From: Flavilitoribacter nigricans DSM 23189 = NBRC 102662
GTDB lineage: Bacteria; Bacteroidota; Bacteroidia; Chitinophagales; Saprospiraceae
DNA: 64,000 bases
Assembly (NCBI RefSeq): GCF_002646595.1
Contig: NZ_PDUD01000022.1
Coordinates: 248,001 to 312,000, forward strand
Reading direction: 5' to 3'
This document shows positions 1-8,694 of this stretch, one piece after another. Position numbers and translations under genes: made by a program. Position 1 is the first letter of the stretch, and every line of letters begins with the position of its first letter. A model generated the notes under the pieces. It saw only the letters and a program-made list of their open reading frames with translations. It was not told the DNA's origin and made no database searches.

Positions 1-405
1 GAAGTCGAAGCTCCGCAGGGTGAAGAAGTAAGCACTCCGGAACCACCGAAATCCACTACTACCAAATCTTCAGAATCTTCTTCCGCCAGTAAGACGGCCA
101 GTGAGCCCCGCTCCCAGCCTACCGCCAGCTCCACCACCCCAAAAGGCGGCACACCAACCAGCTACAGCAGCAGCAGTGGTGATTTCATGGTCGTAGCGGG
201 ATCTTTCTCCATGCGCCAAAACGCCGAAACCCAGGTAAAAAAATTAAAACAACTGGGCTACGATAATGCCCGGGTAGAAATATTTAACGGAGGCGCCCTG
301 GCGACTGCGCTGGTGGATCGCTTCGATAATTACGATCGCGCTAAGAATCTCGTCACCGAACTGAAAGGCAAAGGCGTGGATTGCTTCGTTAAGAGAAAAG
401 AATAA
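1..405 (+). CDS. SPOR-domain protein, C-terminal part
   Basis: The frame is open from the first base of the window, so the N-terminus lies upstream. The first 60 or so residues are Ser/Thr/Pro/Lys rich and look like a flexible linker. The last 75 residues form a SPOR-like domain: it opens with MVVAGSFS and has the alternating pattern of A-x-x-x-V-x-x-L-K-x-L-G-Y that binds denuded peptidoglycan in this family. SPOR proteins of Bacteroidota usually sit in the periplasm or outer membrane and act at division or wall remodelling sites; the exact role here is unknown. It is followed by a strong hairpin at 415-447. Confidence 0.8.
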   Translation, partial: EVEAPQGEEVSTPEPPKSTTTKSSESSSASKTASEPRSQPTASSTTPKGGTPTSYSSSSGDFMVVAGSFSMRQNAETQVKKLKQLGYDNARVEIFNGGALATALVDRFDNYDRAKNLVTELKGKGVDCFVKRKE

Positions 406-414
406 AAATTACGA

Positions 415-447
415 AGCCCTGCCGGATCGGTTCGATCCGGCAGGGCT
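415..447. terminator. Perfect 14-bp hairpin between convergent genes
   Basis: Two perfectly complementary 14-nt arms (AGCCCTGCCGGATC and its reverse complement) flank a 5-nt loop. The hairpin begins 10 bases after the stop of the SPOR gene and lies between it and the convergent rhodanese gene. There is no clear T-tract on either side, so it is either a bidirectional terminator or an mRNA 3-prime stabiliser. Confidence 0.6.
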
Positions 448-504
448 GATCAAGAAGTGATTGTCACTTCGAAAGCTTACCAATTCAGGCGGCAGAATAA
501 ATGC

Positions 505-807
505 CTAGCCTTCAAATTCATCCTGCCAGGCCAGCATACCACCCGTCAGGTTACGCACATTGGTAAAGCCGTTTCCCTGCATAAAGCGCTGCGCCATTCC
601 ACTGCGAGCGCCGGAGCGGCAATAAACCACGATCTCAGCATCTTTTTTATCTTCCAGATCGGAGATCCGGGCCGGAATGGTGTTTACCGGAATAAGTTGT
701 CCGCCTACATTGAAGGCCTCGTGCTCGTTGGGCTCACGCACATCGATCAGTACGAAATCATCGCCACGATCTAGTTTTTCCTTCAATTGCTTTGGTGTAA
801 TATCCAT
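505..807 (-). CDS. Single-domain rhodanese-like protein
   Basis: A 100-residue protein that is one complete rhodanese domain. The N-terminal half has the family signature of L-I-D-V-R-E-P-x-E followed by a stretch around the substrate-binding edge. The active-site loop is CRSGARS with the catalytic cysteine at residue 63, so it should accept a persulfide. Six-residue loops of this kind are typical of sulfurtransferases or thiol carriers in the cytoplasm; no signal peptide is present. It is monocistronic, transcribed toward the SPOR gene, and starts 39 bases from the 3-prime end of the next gene. The specific sulfur acceptor cannot be told from sequence. Confidence 0.9.
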   Translation of the reverse strand: MDITPKQLKEKLDRGDDFVLIDVREPNEHEAFNVGGQLIPVNTIPARISDLEDKKDAEIVVYCRSGARSGMAQRFMQGNGFTNVRNLTGGMLAWQDEFEG

Positions 808-846
808 TGTTGTGTGTTTTATATCAGTTTATTTGTGCCGTCAATT

Positions 847-3381
847 TTACCGCAGTAAGGATATCTTGCTGATCTGAACGATACCCGTTCGGTTGTTGCG
901 GATCTGTAGCGTATAAAGCCCGGCGGGATATTGTCCGAAATCCAGTTCGGATCGAACCGCACCCCGGTCTACCAACTGGCCCACCGGATTATAGAGTACA
1001 TAGGATAGATCCTCCATGCGGCCGTCGAGGGTACGAAGATAAAGTTTTCCACGGGACGGATTCGGAAATAAGTTAACAAAATCCTGTTCGGCGATCGGAT
1101 CTTTCGCTTTAGTCGGTACGGGCGTTTCCGCACCTACGATCGGACGAATCATCAGGGAGCCCTGCTCCGGCTCGGAGATCAGGTTCCAGCCCTGCCCTAC
1201 GTTTACGTAGGTAAAAGCGGCCCCCTCGGTACGGTTCCGGTCGTAGCCTACCGGAACACACTGGTTGAAAGTACAGGGCGTGACCTGGTTCCAACCGACG
1301 TAAAAAGGTCCGGCAGGAATGGGTACGGGAGCCAGCTCACCGTCCTCATCCAACAGGGTGTAGGTGGTAAATCCCTGGATCGTATCAAAGCTGACGTCCG
1401 CAAAGAACGGGTTGATCACCATGCTGTATTCGGGCGTATCATCCAGCGTACCGATCCAGATCAGGATCTCAAATTCCTGATCGGATACATCAATATTGGA
1501 ACGCGGATGCATAAAACGGACCGCCCGGATGGAATCCGCCACGCCGGCTTCGAAAGCAATGGCCACTTCCGTGCCTTCCTGGGCCACCAGACCCTGTTCG
1601 GCGCTGCCGTCGTCGTAGGCGAAATAGTCTTCAAACACCGTTACCGATGAAACCATATCGTTTTCCTGTACACTTTCGTAGCCGGGAGTTTCCACCTGAC
1701 TGTCGTTGGTGAGCCGGTAAGTCATCCGGAAGCGCAGATCGGCATTATCCGGATAGTTGGGCCCGAACATCGCTGCGGTGTAAGTCGCCCAGATATTCGC
1801 AAAGCGCGGATCACCCTGCAAGCCGTAGGTCCGGTCAACCGTCATTCCGTTCGGAATGTTGGCTTCCTGCCCGTTGAACAGGGTCAGCGGCGCTCCGAAG
1901 GGGGATACCGCCGTATTTTGCTCGATCAGAGTTACCGAAGAAGGGATCACACTCAGGGTCTCATCCGCGTGGTTGAACAGACTGACCTCCAGGCTGTCCG
2001 CCAGCAGGCTTTCGTCCTGGGCCCGGAAATGATTCCAGGGCATGGCCGAATAATTCTCGAGTATCGGCTCCGGAGGTTTGGTGAAAGCAACATCCGCAAA
2101 GATACTATCCGTCTCTTCGGTGCTCATGCGGATGTAATCCAGATGCCAGTTGTCTCTAACTCCCTGGCGATCGGAAATATTCACAAAACGGAACTGGAAA
2201 CTGTCGTGCCGATAATTGGCCGGTACGGGCGTGGCGTAAAACCGGAAAGGCTCGGCCACGGTATTCGGCTGATTGGCGGGAACGCCGCCGTAGGCGACAA
2301 TGCGCTCCCAGTTACCCGTCTGGGATTTAAATTCCAGCCGTAAGGAATCGCCGGCCTCGGGTTTATCGCCGTAACCGCGGCGCTGTACCCAATAGGTCAG
2401 CACCACATTCCCGATCTCTCCTTCCAGATCGATGTAGGTGGACGTCAGCCGGTCGGCTTCCCCGGGATCTCCTCCGTAGGGTTTGCCATTGGCACCGAGA
2501 CCATCCATCGTGGCGACCCCGATAGAAGGCGGGTCAATGGCCATGGTCTTGTTGACGTACACTTCCCGGTCCAGCCACAACATCGGATCGGTAGCCGGTC
2601 CGTCGTAGGAAAAATCGTCCATGAAGGGCAATCCGAGCACCGTAGGCGCAATCTCAAACGCTAAATGAAAGGTATCGCAAACCGCATTGATATCACAGAT
2701 ACCGACACAGATAGAATCGACGCCCGGATAGCGGGAAGCCCGGTAAATGACCTTGTTGTCGGGTCGATTGTAAGCAGAGAAGTAGGTCAGTTGATCCCGG
2801 CCGATGTATTCATCTTCGCAATCCACGAAGTAGTTACAGCTCAGTGCGGCCGGCAGTACGTTGGTATCCATGGTGTATTCGGACAGTCCCCCGGGTGTGA
2901 CCGAGAGCGCCGGAATATAGTAGTGCTGACCGGGGCGTTTGGCTACGATCCGGTAGACCCGGTTGCGCTGACAATCGCTGGGATCGCTATCGCTACAGTA
3001 GCGGATCTCGATCGCATCTTCTCCCAGGAGTACATCTTCATTGGCGGTGTACAGCAGGGTATCTCCGGTAGCGCTCAGGCGGGCCTGCCCGTACTGGGCG
3101 GTTTCGCAATTGGCGCAGGTGAAAGTCCCTCCCTGGGGAAAAACATTGAAAGTGTCGATATCGATAATGATCAGGGCGGTCTGCCCCGCTTCTACGTAGG
3201 TTTTATCGGGATCACTGGGGTCACAGGCGGCTTTTTCGAGCGATCGGCTGTATCCCTTCGGTAACAGAGCGGCCCTCTCATCTTTTACCGTCGGATAGGA
3301 TTCCAACGGTATCCGGCTGACCTGTGCGGAAATTTGCTGAACAAAGGTCAGCAGGAATAGAAAAGTCGCTATTCGGTTCAT
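847..3381 (-). CDS. Secreted protein with type IX secretion sorting domain
   Basis: About 844 residues. I chose the internal start at 3381 because it gives a clean signal peptide (MNRIATFLFLLTFVQQISA); the frame extends to an ATG at 3450 but those residues are not signal-like. The last 75 or so residues match the T9SS type A sorting domain: N-L-F-P-N-P-S-R-G near the start, then Y-N-P-V-G-Q-L and Y-P-A-G-L-Y-T-L-Q, ending in K-I-S-L-L-R. It should be exported and anchored or released by the Por secretion system. The middle contains several beta-rich segments with paired cysteines but no catalytic motif that I recognise, so it may be an adhesin or binding protein. It is a single gene. Confidence 0.85.
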   Translation of the reverse strand: MNRIATFLFLLTFVQQISAQVSRIPLESYPTVKDERAALLPKGYSRSLEKAACDPSDPDKTYVEAGQTALIIIDIDTFNVFPQGGTFTCANCETAQYGQARLSATGDTLLYTANEDVLLGEDAIEIRYCSDSDPSDCQRNRVYRIVAKRPGQHYYIPALSVTPGGLSEYTMDTNVLPAALSCNYFVDCEDEYIGRDQLTYFSAYNRPDNKVIYRASRYPGVDSICVGICDINAVCDTFHLAFEIAPTVLGLPFMDDFSYDGPATDPMLWLDREVYVNKTMAIDPPSIGVATMDGLGANGKPYGGDPGEADRLTSTYIDLEGEIGNVVLTYWVQRRGYGDKPEAGDSLRLEFKSQTGNWERIVAYGGVPANQPNTVAEPFRFYATPVPANYRHDSFQFRFVNISDRQGVRDNWHLDYIRMSTEETDSIFADVAFTKPPEPILENYSAMPWNHFRAQDESLLADSLEVSLFNHADETLSVIPSSVTLIEQNTAVSPFGAPLTLFNGQEANIPNGMTVDRTYGLQGDPRFANIWATYTAAMFGPNYPDNADLRFRMTYRLTNDSQVETPGYESVQENDMVSSVTVFEDYFAYDDGSAEQGLVAQEGTEVAIAFEAGVADSIRAVRFMHPRSNIDVSDQEFEILIWIGTLDDTPEYSMVINPFFADVSFDTIQGFTTYTLLDEDGELAPVPIPAGPFYVGWNQVTPCTFNQCVPVGYDRNRTEGAAFTYVNVGQGWNLISEPEQGSLMIRPIVGAETPVPTKAKDPIAEQDFVNLFPNPSRGKLYLRTLDGRMEDLSYVLYNPVGQLVDRGAVRSELDFGQYPAGLYTLQIRNNRTGIVQISKISLLR

Positions 3382-3592
3382 GTTTGGCGTCTTGATATTA
3401 TATACGTTCACGGTGCTAATTCCTAACGATGAACGCCAGGAACAGGGCAATATTTTTTAAGCCTTGATTTTTAAAGGATGCTACAAGACCGAAAGACAAC
3501 TAAGCGTGTGGTTGGGATTTTTTCTTTGTGGCGTTTGCAGCCCAATTAATAATTTCCAAACACATGCTAGATGTGGGAATTAGCAATTTGGA

Positions 3593-4189
3593 TCAACCCG
3601 CCTGCTCCCGGCGTTTGATCTCATCGCGGATCTCAGCAGCTTTCTCATAGTTTTCTTCGCCCAGCACCTCATCCAGCATTTTGGATAAAGCCTCTACGGA
3701 ATAAGAGGAAAGGCCTTTCTGGCGCTTACCGCGGCCGCGGCGACCGGTGCCGCCCTCGGGAGCAGGTCCGGCGCTCTCTTCTTCCAGTACTACTCCGGCT
3801 TCGTCCATTACGAAGTCATAGGTGTAGATGGGGCAGTTGAACCGTACGGCCAGAGCCAGGGCGTCCGAAGTCCGGGAGTCGATCTCCACCACTTCACCCG
3901 CGCGCAGGCAAACCAGACTGGCGTAAAAAACACCTTCTACCAAATTATTGATAATGATCTCCTGGAGATCGATCTGAAAAGTATCCAGCGTATTTTTGAA
4001 CAGGTCGTGGGTCAGGGGCCGGTTGGTGGTCATGCGCTCCATGGCCACCGCAATGGCCTGTGCTTCAAAACTCCCGATGACGATCGGCAGCCGGCGCTGG
4101 CCTTCTCTTTCGGCCAAGACCACCGCGTAATTATGGGACTGTGAAACACTATGTGAAAGGGCAACGATGTCCAGTGCTATTTTTTTCAT
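3593..4189 (-). CDS. Bifunctional nuclease family protein (DUF151) with UVR motif
   Basis: 198 residues. Residues 1 to about 135 match the DUF151/BFN fold (K-I-x-L-D-I-V-A-L-S-x-S, then L-P-I-V-I-G-x-F-E-A-x-A-I and S-R-T-S-D-A-L-A-L-A-V-R). The C-terminal 35 residues form a UvrB/UvrC-type helical hairpin (L-x-x-M-L-D-E...Y-E-K-A-A-x-I-R-D-E-I) after a basic Gly/Arg linker. This combination is standard for the family in Bacteroidota. Members have been described with RNase and DNase activity, but the physiological substrate is not settled. It is a single cytoplasmic gene; a promoter-like TAAATTTG lies just upstream. Confidence 0.85.
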   Translation of the reverse strand: MKKIALDIVALSHSVSQSHNYAVVLAEREGQRRLPIVIGSFEAQAIAVAMERMTTNRPLTHDLFKNTLDTFQIDLQEIIINNLVEGVFYASLVCLRAGEVVEIDSRTSDALALAVRFNCPIYTYDFVMDEAGVVLEEESAGPAPEGGTGRRGRGKRQKGLSSYSVEALSKMLDEVLGEENYEKAAEIRDEIKRREQAG

Positions 4190-4217
4190 ATTGAGATAAA
4201 TATATCTTCCTCAGTGG

Positions 4218-4225
4218 TACAAATT
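4218..4225 (-). promoter_or_regulatory. Bacteroidota -7 element for the DUF151 gene
   Basis: On the minus strand this reads TAAATTTG, a match to TAnnTTTG, 28 bases before the ATG. The region 19-20 bases further upstream is T-rich but has no clear TTG, so the -33 element is weak. Confidence 0.4.
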
Positions 4226-4334
4226 TATTTTTTAATTAGGAAAAACGGTGAAAATCCCTCATGATTCTATCCGGCCTTATCGGGGCCGGAGCATGATCCG
4301 GATCATGGTATTCCACCACCGTTCCCCTGCGATT

Positions 4335-5108
4335 TTATTTTTTCGCTTCGTTCCAGAGCGCATCCATTTCCTCCAGCGACATTTCCTGCAGGTCTTTTCC
4401 AGCATGGGCTTCGATGTATTCAAATCGCTTTTTGAACTTTTGGTTCACCCGCTCCAGCGCCGTTTCCGGATCAATCCCCTGAAAGCGGGCATAATTGACC
4501 AGGGAGAACAGCACATCACCGAATTCTTCTTCCCGTTTTTCCTGCGTAAACTCCGGGGACAGGGTTTCCTTGAACTCTGCGATCTCCTCTTCCACTTTTT
4601 CCCAGACCTGTTCGGCGTTTTCCCATTCGAACCCAACCTGTTTGGTCTTTTCCTGCATCCGGTAGGCCTTCACCATCGCCGGCAGCGAATTGGGCACTCC
4701 GGCCAGTACCGAGCGCTTGCCTTCCTTGAGCTTGAGTTGTTCCCAGTTCCGCTTGACGTCTTCCTCACCGTTTACCTTTACGTCGCCGTAAATGTGCGGA
4801 TGGCGCTTGATCAGCTTTTCACAGACCGCGTTCAGCGCATCGGCAATATCGAAGGCGCCTTTTTCGTCCGCGATCTTGGCGTAGAAGACCATATGGAGCA
4901 TAATATCCCCCAGTTCTTCCTTAACTTCATCCAGATCGCCGGCCAGGATGGCATCCGCCAGTTCGTAGGTTTCTTCAATCGTCAGGTTGCGCAAACTTTC
5001 CATGGTTTGCTTGCGGTCCCAGGGGCACTGTTCGCGCAGCTCGTCCATGATTTTCAACAAACGGCCGAAAGCCTCCAGTTTGCGTTGATCCTGCATCGAC
5101 TTTTCCAT
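4335..5108 (-). CDS. mazG: Nucleoside triphosphate pyrophosphohydrolase MazG
   Basis: 257 residues with two MazG domains in tandem, as in E. coli MazG. The N-terminal copy has C-P-W-D-R-K-Q-T followed by the metal-binding set E-E-T-Y-E-L-A-D-A and E-V-K-E-E-L-G-D. The C-terminal copy has K-V-E-E-E-I-A-E-F and K-R-E-E-E-F-G-D-V-L-F, also with the acidic residues intact. It hydrolyses non-canonical or excess NTPs to NMP and pyrophosphate, and lowers (p)ppGpp in some bacteria. Start may be the ATG at 5108 or the one four codons inside. A TACTTTTG element (minus strand, 5167-5174) could be its -7 box. No mazEF toxin genes are adjacent. Confidence 0.95.
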   Translation of the reverse strand: MEKSMQDQRKLEAFGRLLKIMDELREQCPWDRKQTMESLRNLTIEETYELADAILAGDLDEVKEELGDIMLHMVFYAKIADEKGAFDIADALNAVCEKLIKRHPHIYGDVKVNGEEDVKRNWEQLKLKEGKRSVLAGVPNSLPAMVKAYRMQEKTKQVGFEWENAEQVWEKVEEEIAEFKETLSPEFTQEKREEEFGDVLFSLVNYARFQGIDPETALERVNQKFKKRFEYIEAHAGKDLQEMSLEEMDALWNEAKK

Positions 5109-5304
5109 GATGGATAATTTATTTTATTTAATTTTGCGCCGCTCACTTCTGCGCTCCTAACGGCGGCAAAAGTAAACTTTATTCGCCGATTGGGCGTTCA
5201 AAGGGAAAAGGAAATTTAGGGGGAATGCGTGAATTTACGGGCAAATAGTCCATATACGGGTTTCCTTCGGACTACTTATTTATAAATTTTGATAATCGAT
5301 CCTT

Positions 5305-5514
5305 ATGGAATTCTTATATGTGTTAGCCATTGTTTTTGGCGTCTTTGGTCTTTCTTTTATTCTGATCAATATTCGCCACATCGTTACCGGCAATGAGTTC
5401 CGCGGTACCTGCGCGAGTAACAATCCCATGCTCAAGAATCAGATCGGAGAGTGCTCGGTATGTGGAAAAAAGCCGGAAGAAGAATGTAAAATGCCGGAAG
5501 TCCAGAAAGGTTAG
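5305..5514 (+). CDS. Small one-TM protein with cysteine motif, NqrM-like
   Basis: 69 residues. Residues 3-25 form a single membrane helix; the rest is cytoplasmic or periplasmic with four cysteines arranged as C-A-S-N-N-P...C-S-V-C-G-K-K-P-E-E-E-C. This resembles the NqrM family, small metal-site proteins needed to mature Na+-translocating NADH:quinone reductase, and similar short proteins are widespread in Bacteroidota. I do not see nqr genes here, so the link is by motif only. It is divergent from mazG with about 200 bases between them. Confidence 0.6.
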   Translation: MEFLYVLAIVFGVFGLSFILINIRHIVTGNEFRGTCASNNPMLKNQIGECSVCGKKPEEECKMPEVQKG

Positions 5515-5602
5515 GTTGATGATACGATGCCGAGATACTGTGAGCATGATAACTTCTCAGTATCTCCGCATCGTAAGATCGTAGTATCGGCTTATCCGAT
5601 CA

Positions 5603-5998
5603 TCAATAACTCCCCACCGACAGCATCACCAGCGTACAGCCCACCTCTACTTCAATTCCTTTCTCCCGGGCCATATTCATCAGTTCCGGATTCACGGTTC
5701 CCGGATTAAAAATGATGCGTTTCGGATTCATCGCCATGATATAATCGTAATATTCCCGCTGCCGTTCCGGATTCAGGTACAGGGTAACGGTATGCACGTC
5801 TTCCAGATCGGGGCGATCATTCAGAATATCGATACCCTCGATACTGCCTCTGCGGATCCCGACCGGGACCGGCTCAATTCCGTGATCCAGCAACATTTCT
5901 ACCGCGCGGTAGGCGTAGCGGGACGGATTATTGGTTGCCCCCAGTACAACCGTCTTTTTTTCGGAGGTTACCTGGGGTTGACTGCTATATTGGTTCAT
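5603..5998 (-). CDS. CoA-binding (Rossmann-fold) domain protein
   Basis: 131 residues from the ATG at 5998, preferred over the ATG at 6118 because the extra 40 residues are low in family similarity and the conserved part starts with K-K-T-V-V-L-G-A-T-N-N-P-S-R-Y-A. That N-terminal beta-alpha-beta turn and the downstream D-V-H-T-V-T-L-Y-L-N-P and I-F-N-P-G-T-V-N-P are typical of the short CoA_binding_2 family. Members bind CoA or a nucleotide; their physiological role is not defined. The gene converges on the small 5305-5514 gene. Confidence 0.85.
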   Translation of the reverse strand: MNQYSSQPQVTSEKKTVVLGATNNPSRYAYRAVEMLLDHGIEPVPVGIRRGSIEGIDILNDRPDLEDVHTVTLYLNPERQREYYDYIMAMNPKRIIFNPGTVNPELMNMAREKGIEVEVGCTLVMLSVGSY

Positions 5999-6186
5999 GG
6001 TTTGGTTGTTCAATCGTTTGAAAGAATGTGATCGCCCGCTCAGTTCGTTTCCTCTCTGCACTGTTCCGGCGAACGTCTCGTGGCGGGCAGCTCCCGAAGG
6101 CGGAAGCAATGCCCACACTTAAATAACAACCAGCCGCGCCCTCGGGTTTACTTTTTCCCCGGAACGGATCACTCCTAAAACAGCGA

Positions 6187-6217
6187 TCCCGGCTGATCCA
6201 CCAGGGACCAGCCGGGA
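6187..6217 (-). terminator. Hairpin downstream of the E2 gene
   Basis: TCCCGGCTG and CAGCCGGGA form a 9-bp stem with a 13-nt loop, 65 bases after the E2 stop codon in the direction of transcription. The following minus-strand sequence has only a short TTTT run, so this is a possible rather than certain terminator. Confidence 0.45.
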
Positions 6218-6281
6218 CAAACTTTTATACGATATACTGTCGGTAGGTTGTACCAGGTACCACCCGCCGGGACAGATCTGA

Positions 6282-7607
6282 TTATACCATCAAACGGATC
6301 GGGTTCTCCAGGATCTCCTTGAAAGTGTTCAGGAACTGGGCACCGGTAGCGCCGTCTACAACGCGGTGGTCGCAGGACAGGGTTACTTTCATCATATTCC
6401 CCACCACGATCTCGCCGTCTTTAACGATCGGCTTCTGGATGATGCCACCGACCGCCATAATACAGCTATCCGGTGGATTGATGATCGCCGTGAATTCTTC
6501 GATACCGAACATCCCCAGGTTAGAGATGGTGAAGGTATTGCCGGACATCTCATCCGGTTGCAGTTTGCGATCCTTGGCTTTGCCGGCCAGGGTCTTCACC
6601 TCCGTGTTGATCTGGGACAGGGTTTTCATATCCGCGTAACGGATCACCGGTACCAGCAGGCCATCGGGGACGGCTACCGCTACTCCGATATTGACATCCT
6701 TGTTCTGGCGGATCGTATCTCCCATCCAGCTCGAATTGATCGCCGGATGCAGGCGCAGGGCCGCAGCGCTGGCTTTAACCACAAAGTCGTTGAAGGAGAT
6801 CTTGGTCGGTGCGATCTCGTTGACGCTTTTGCGCATACTCACCGCTTTGTCCATGTTGATCTCTACGGTCAGGTAGAAGTGCGGCGCCGTAAATTTGCTT
6901 TCTCCCAGGCGACGGGCGATCACTTTGCGCATCTGGGATACCGGAGTATCCTCGTACTGCGCCTCGCCGGTAGCGTAAGTGAACGGAGCCACCGCCGGAG
7001 CTTCCGGTTTGGCCTGCTTTTCGGCCGGAGCCGGAGCGGGTGCCGGAGCCGCCGGTTGAGCCTGCGGAGCGGACTGTTGTTTTTCCAGATAAGCTTCCAC
7101 ATCCCGCTTAACGATACGGCCGTGGTCTCCGGAACCGGAGATCTGATTAATATCCACACCGGCGTCTTTGGCCATGGTCTTGGCCAGAGGCGATGCTTTT
7201 ACGCGCTTATCGTCCGAGGCGGACGCTGCTTCCTGGGCGGGCGCCGTTTCAGCCGGAGCACTGGATTCGGCAGATTTTTCTTCTTCTGCCTCCACTTCGG
7301 GCTCTTCGGACTTCGCGGCTCCATTTCCGCCGCCGTCACCGGCAGCTTCGATGGCAGCTTTCCAGTCTTCGCCTTCTTCTCCAATCACGGCAATAACGCC
7401 ATCGATAGGTACCGGACCTTCTTTCACAGCAATATGCAACAGGGTACCCTCCACGAAGGCGTCGAGTTCCATGGTTGCCTTATCAGTTTCCACTTCCGCC
7501 AGGGTCTCACCCGGTTCTACGGATTCCCCCTCTTTTTTTAACCAACCGATGATGTTGCCCTCTTCCATCGTGTCGCTCATCCGGGGCATGCGAATGACTT
7601 CAGCCAT
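6282..7607 (-). CDS. pdhC: Pyruvate dehydrogenase E2, dihydrolipoamide acetyltransferase
   Basis: 441 residues with the full E2 layout: one lipoyl domain (about 1-78) with the lipoylated lysine 43 in the E-T-D-K-A-T-M motif; an acidic and Ala/Pro linker; the peripheral subunit-binding domain at about 135-172 (V-K-A-S-P-L-A-K...G-R-I-V-K-R-D-V); a second Ala/Pro hinge; and the catalytic domain from about 215, ending with the active-site S-C-D-H-R-V-V-D-G-A-T-G (His414, Asp418). It transfers the acetyl group from lipoamide to CoA. A single lipoyl domain is usual in Bacteroidota. The E1 and E3 genes are not in the window. The promoter is probably the TATCTTTG box just upstream. Confidence 0.93.
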   Translation of the reverse strand: MAEVIRMPRMSDTMEEGNIIGWLKKEGESVEPGETLAEVETDKATMELDAFVEGTLLHIAVKEGPVPIDGVIAVIGEEGEDWKAAIEAAGDGGGNGAAKSEEPEVEAEEEKSAESSAPAETAPAQEAASASDDKRVKASPLAKTMAKDAGVDINQISGSGDHGRIVKRDVEAYLEKQQSAPQAQPAAPAPAPAPAEKQAKPEAPAVAPFTYATGEAQYEDTPVSQMRKVIARRLGESKFTAPHFYLTVEINMDKAVSMRKSVNEIAPTKISFNDFVVKASAAALRLHPAINSSWMGDTIRQNKDVNIGVAVAVPDGLLVPVIRYADMKTLSQINTEVKTLAGKAKDRKLQPDEMSGNTFTISNLGMFGIEEFTAIINPPDSCIMAVGGIIQKPIVKDGEIVVGNMMKVTLSCDHRVVDGATGAQFLNTFKEILENPIRLMV

Positions 7608-8065
7608 ATCTTAGGTGTATTTTAACAAGTTTGCAAATGAGATTCAGGTAGAACACCTGTATAATGTGTGGCAAAGATAAGGGTAGAGAGACCAAAATGG
7701 CGTAAGTTAGTTATCGTTTGTTTTGGCTTGCTTCTATATCTTTACTCACCATAGTTTACAATTAGACTGCGTTGCGCAAAGTTGCAATATTTAATCGAAT
7801 TTTTGCAATCAGCAGTTTCGAATCTTCCGGAAATCCAGTTGTAAGGGCTCCGGTAATGCGACAAATCTTTCCAGATCTGCGTTCCGGCCGGTCCTAAGAC
7901 GCTAAAATACGATAATTTCCCCTTACGACAGCTTCCTACAAATACCGTCCGGAAACAAATTCCGGGGGGCTCAAACTGGAAATTAAATCCTGAGCTATAA
8001 CACTATTAAGAAAAAATAAGTTGAAAACCACAACTTTATCCCGCTCCGGGTATAAATTTGCCAAT
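7608..8065. other. Divergent intergenic region, E2 gene / recR
   Basis: 458 bases between two divergent genes, AT-richer than its surroundings. On the minus strand a TATCTTTG box (7672-7679) lies 65 bases before the E2 start. On the plus strand TAAATTTG (8053-8060) ends only 5 bases before the recR ATG, which would give an almost leaderless message. I see no coding sequence, tRNA or strong hairpin. Confidence 0.5.
7672..7679 (-). promoter_or_regulatory. Candidate -7 element of the E2 gene
   Basis: Minus strand TATCTTTG is an exact TAnnTTTG match. A TTTTG run lies about 14 bases upstream, shorter than the usual 19-21 spacing, so the -33 partner is uncertain. Confidence 0.4.
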
Positions 8066-8683
8066 ATGAATTTTTCATCTAAACTTTTGGAAAACGCCGT
8101 GGATGCGTTTGCATCTTTGCCCGGTATCGGCCGGAAAACGGCCCTGCGACTGGTCCTGCATCTGGTACAACAGGCACCGGAAACCAGCGAAGAATTTGCC
8201 GACGCTATCGTCAAGCTGCGCAAAAATATCAAAAACTGTCAGGTCTGCCACAATCTGTCGGACGAACCGGTATGTGAGATCTGTTCCAATAACCGGCGTG
8301 ATAAGTCCGTACTCTGTGTGGTGGAAGGCATCCGGGACGTCATGGCCATCGAGGAGACCCAGCAGTTTAGAGGCCTGTACCACGTGCTGGGTGGCATCAT
8401 CTCCCCTATCGAAGGTATTGGCCCCAACGATCTGCACATCGATTCCCTCATCGGCCGGGTACAGACCGGCGAGGTCAAGGAACTGATCATGGCCATCAGT
8501 CCGACCATCGAGGGAGATACCACGATCTTTTATATTTCGAAAAAACTACGCGATCTCGACCTGCCAGTTCAGTTGAGCACCATCGCCCGCGGGGTCTCTT
8601 TCGGCGGGGAACTGGAATACGCCGACGGGCTGACGCTGGGACGATCGATCGTATCGAGGATTCCCTACCGGAAAGATGAATAG
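8066..8683 (+). CDS. recR: Recombination protein RecR
   Basis: 205 residues, normal RecR length. Starting at 8066 gives M-N-F-S-S-K-L-L-E-N-A-V-D-A-F-A-S-L-P-G-I-G; the in-frame TTG at 8021 would add unconserved residues. It has the helix-hairpin-helix (L-P-G-I-G-R-K-T-A), the four-cysteine zinc finger (C-x-x-C at Q-V-C-H and C-E-I-C), and the TOPRIM domain starting L-C-V-V-E-G-I-R-D. RecR with RecO loads RecA on SSB-coated single-strand gaps. The glycosyltransferase gene follows 11 bases after the stop and is probably co-transcribed. Confidence 0.96.
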   Translation: MNFSSKLLENAVDAFASLPGIGRKTALRLVLHLVQQAPETSEEFADAIVKLRKNIKNCQVCHNLSDEPVCEICSNNRRDKSVLCVVEGIRDVMAIEETQQFRGLYHVLGGIISPIEGIGPNDLHIDSLIGRVQTGEVKELIMAISPTIEGDTTIFYISKKLRDLDLPVQLSTIARGVSFGGELEYADGLTLGRSIVSRIPYRKDE

Positions 8684-8694
8684 TGCCTCCTTCC

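Noticed and set aside
6366-7541. 391-residue frame antisense to the E2 gene
   Set aside because: The E2 motifs (lipoyl lysine, H-R-V-V-D-G) on the other strand are decisive.
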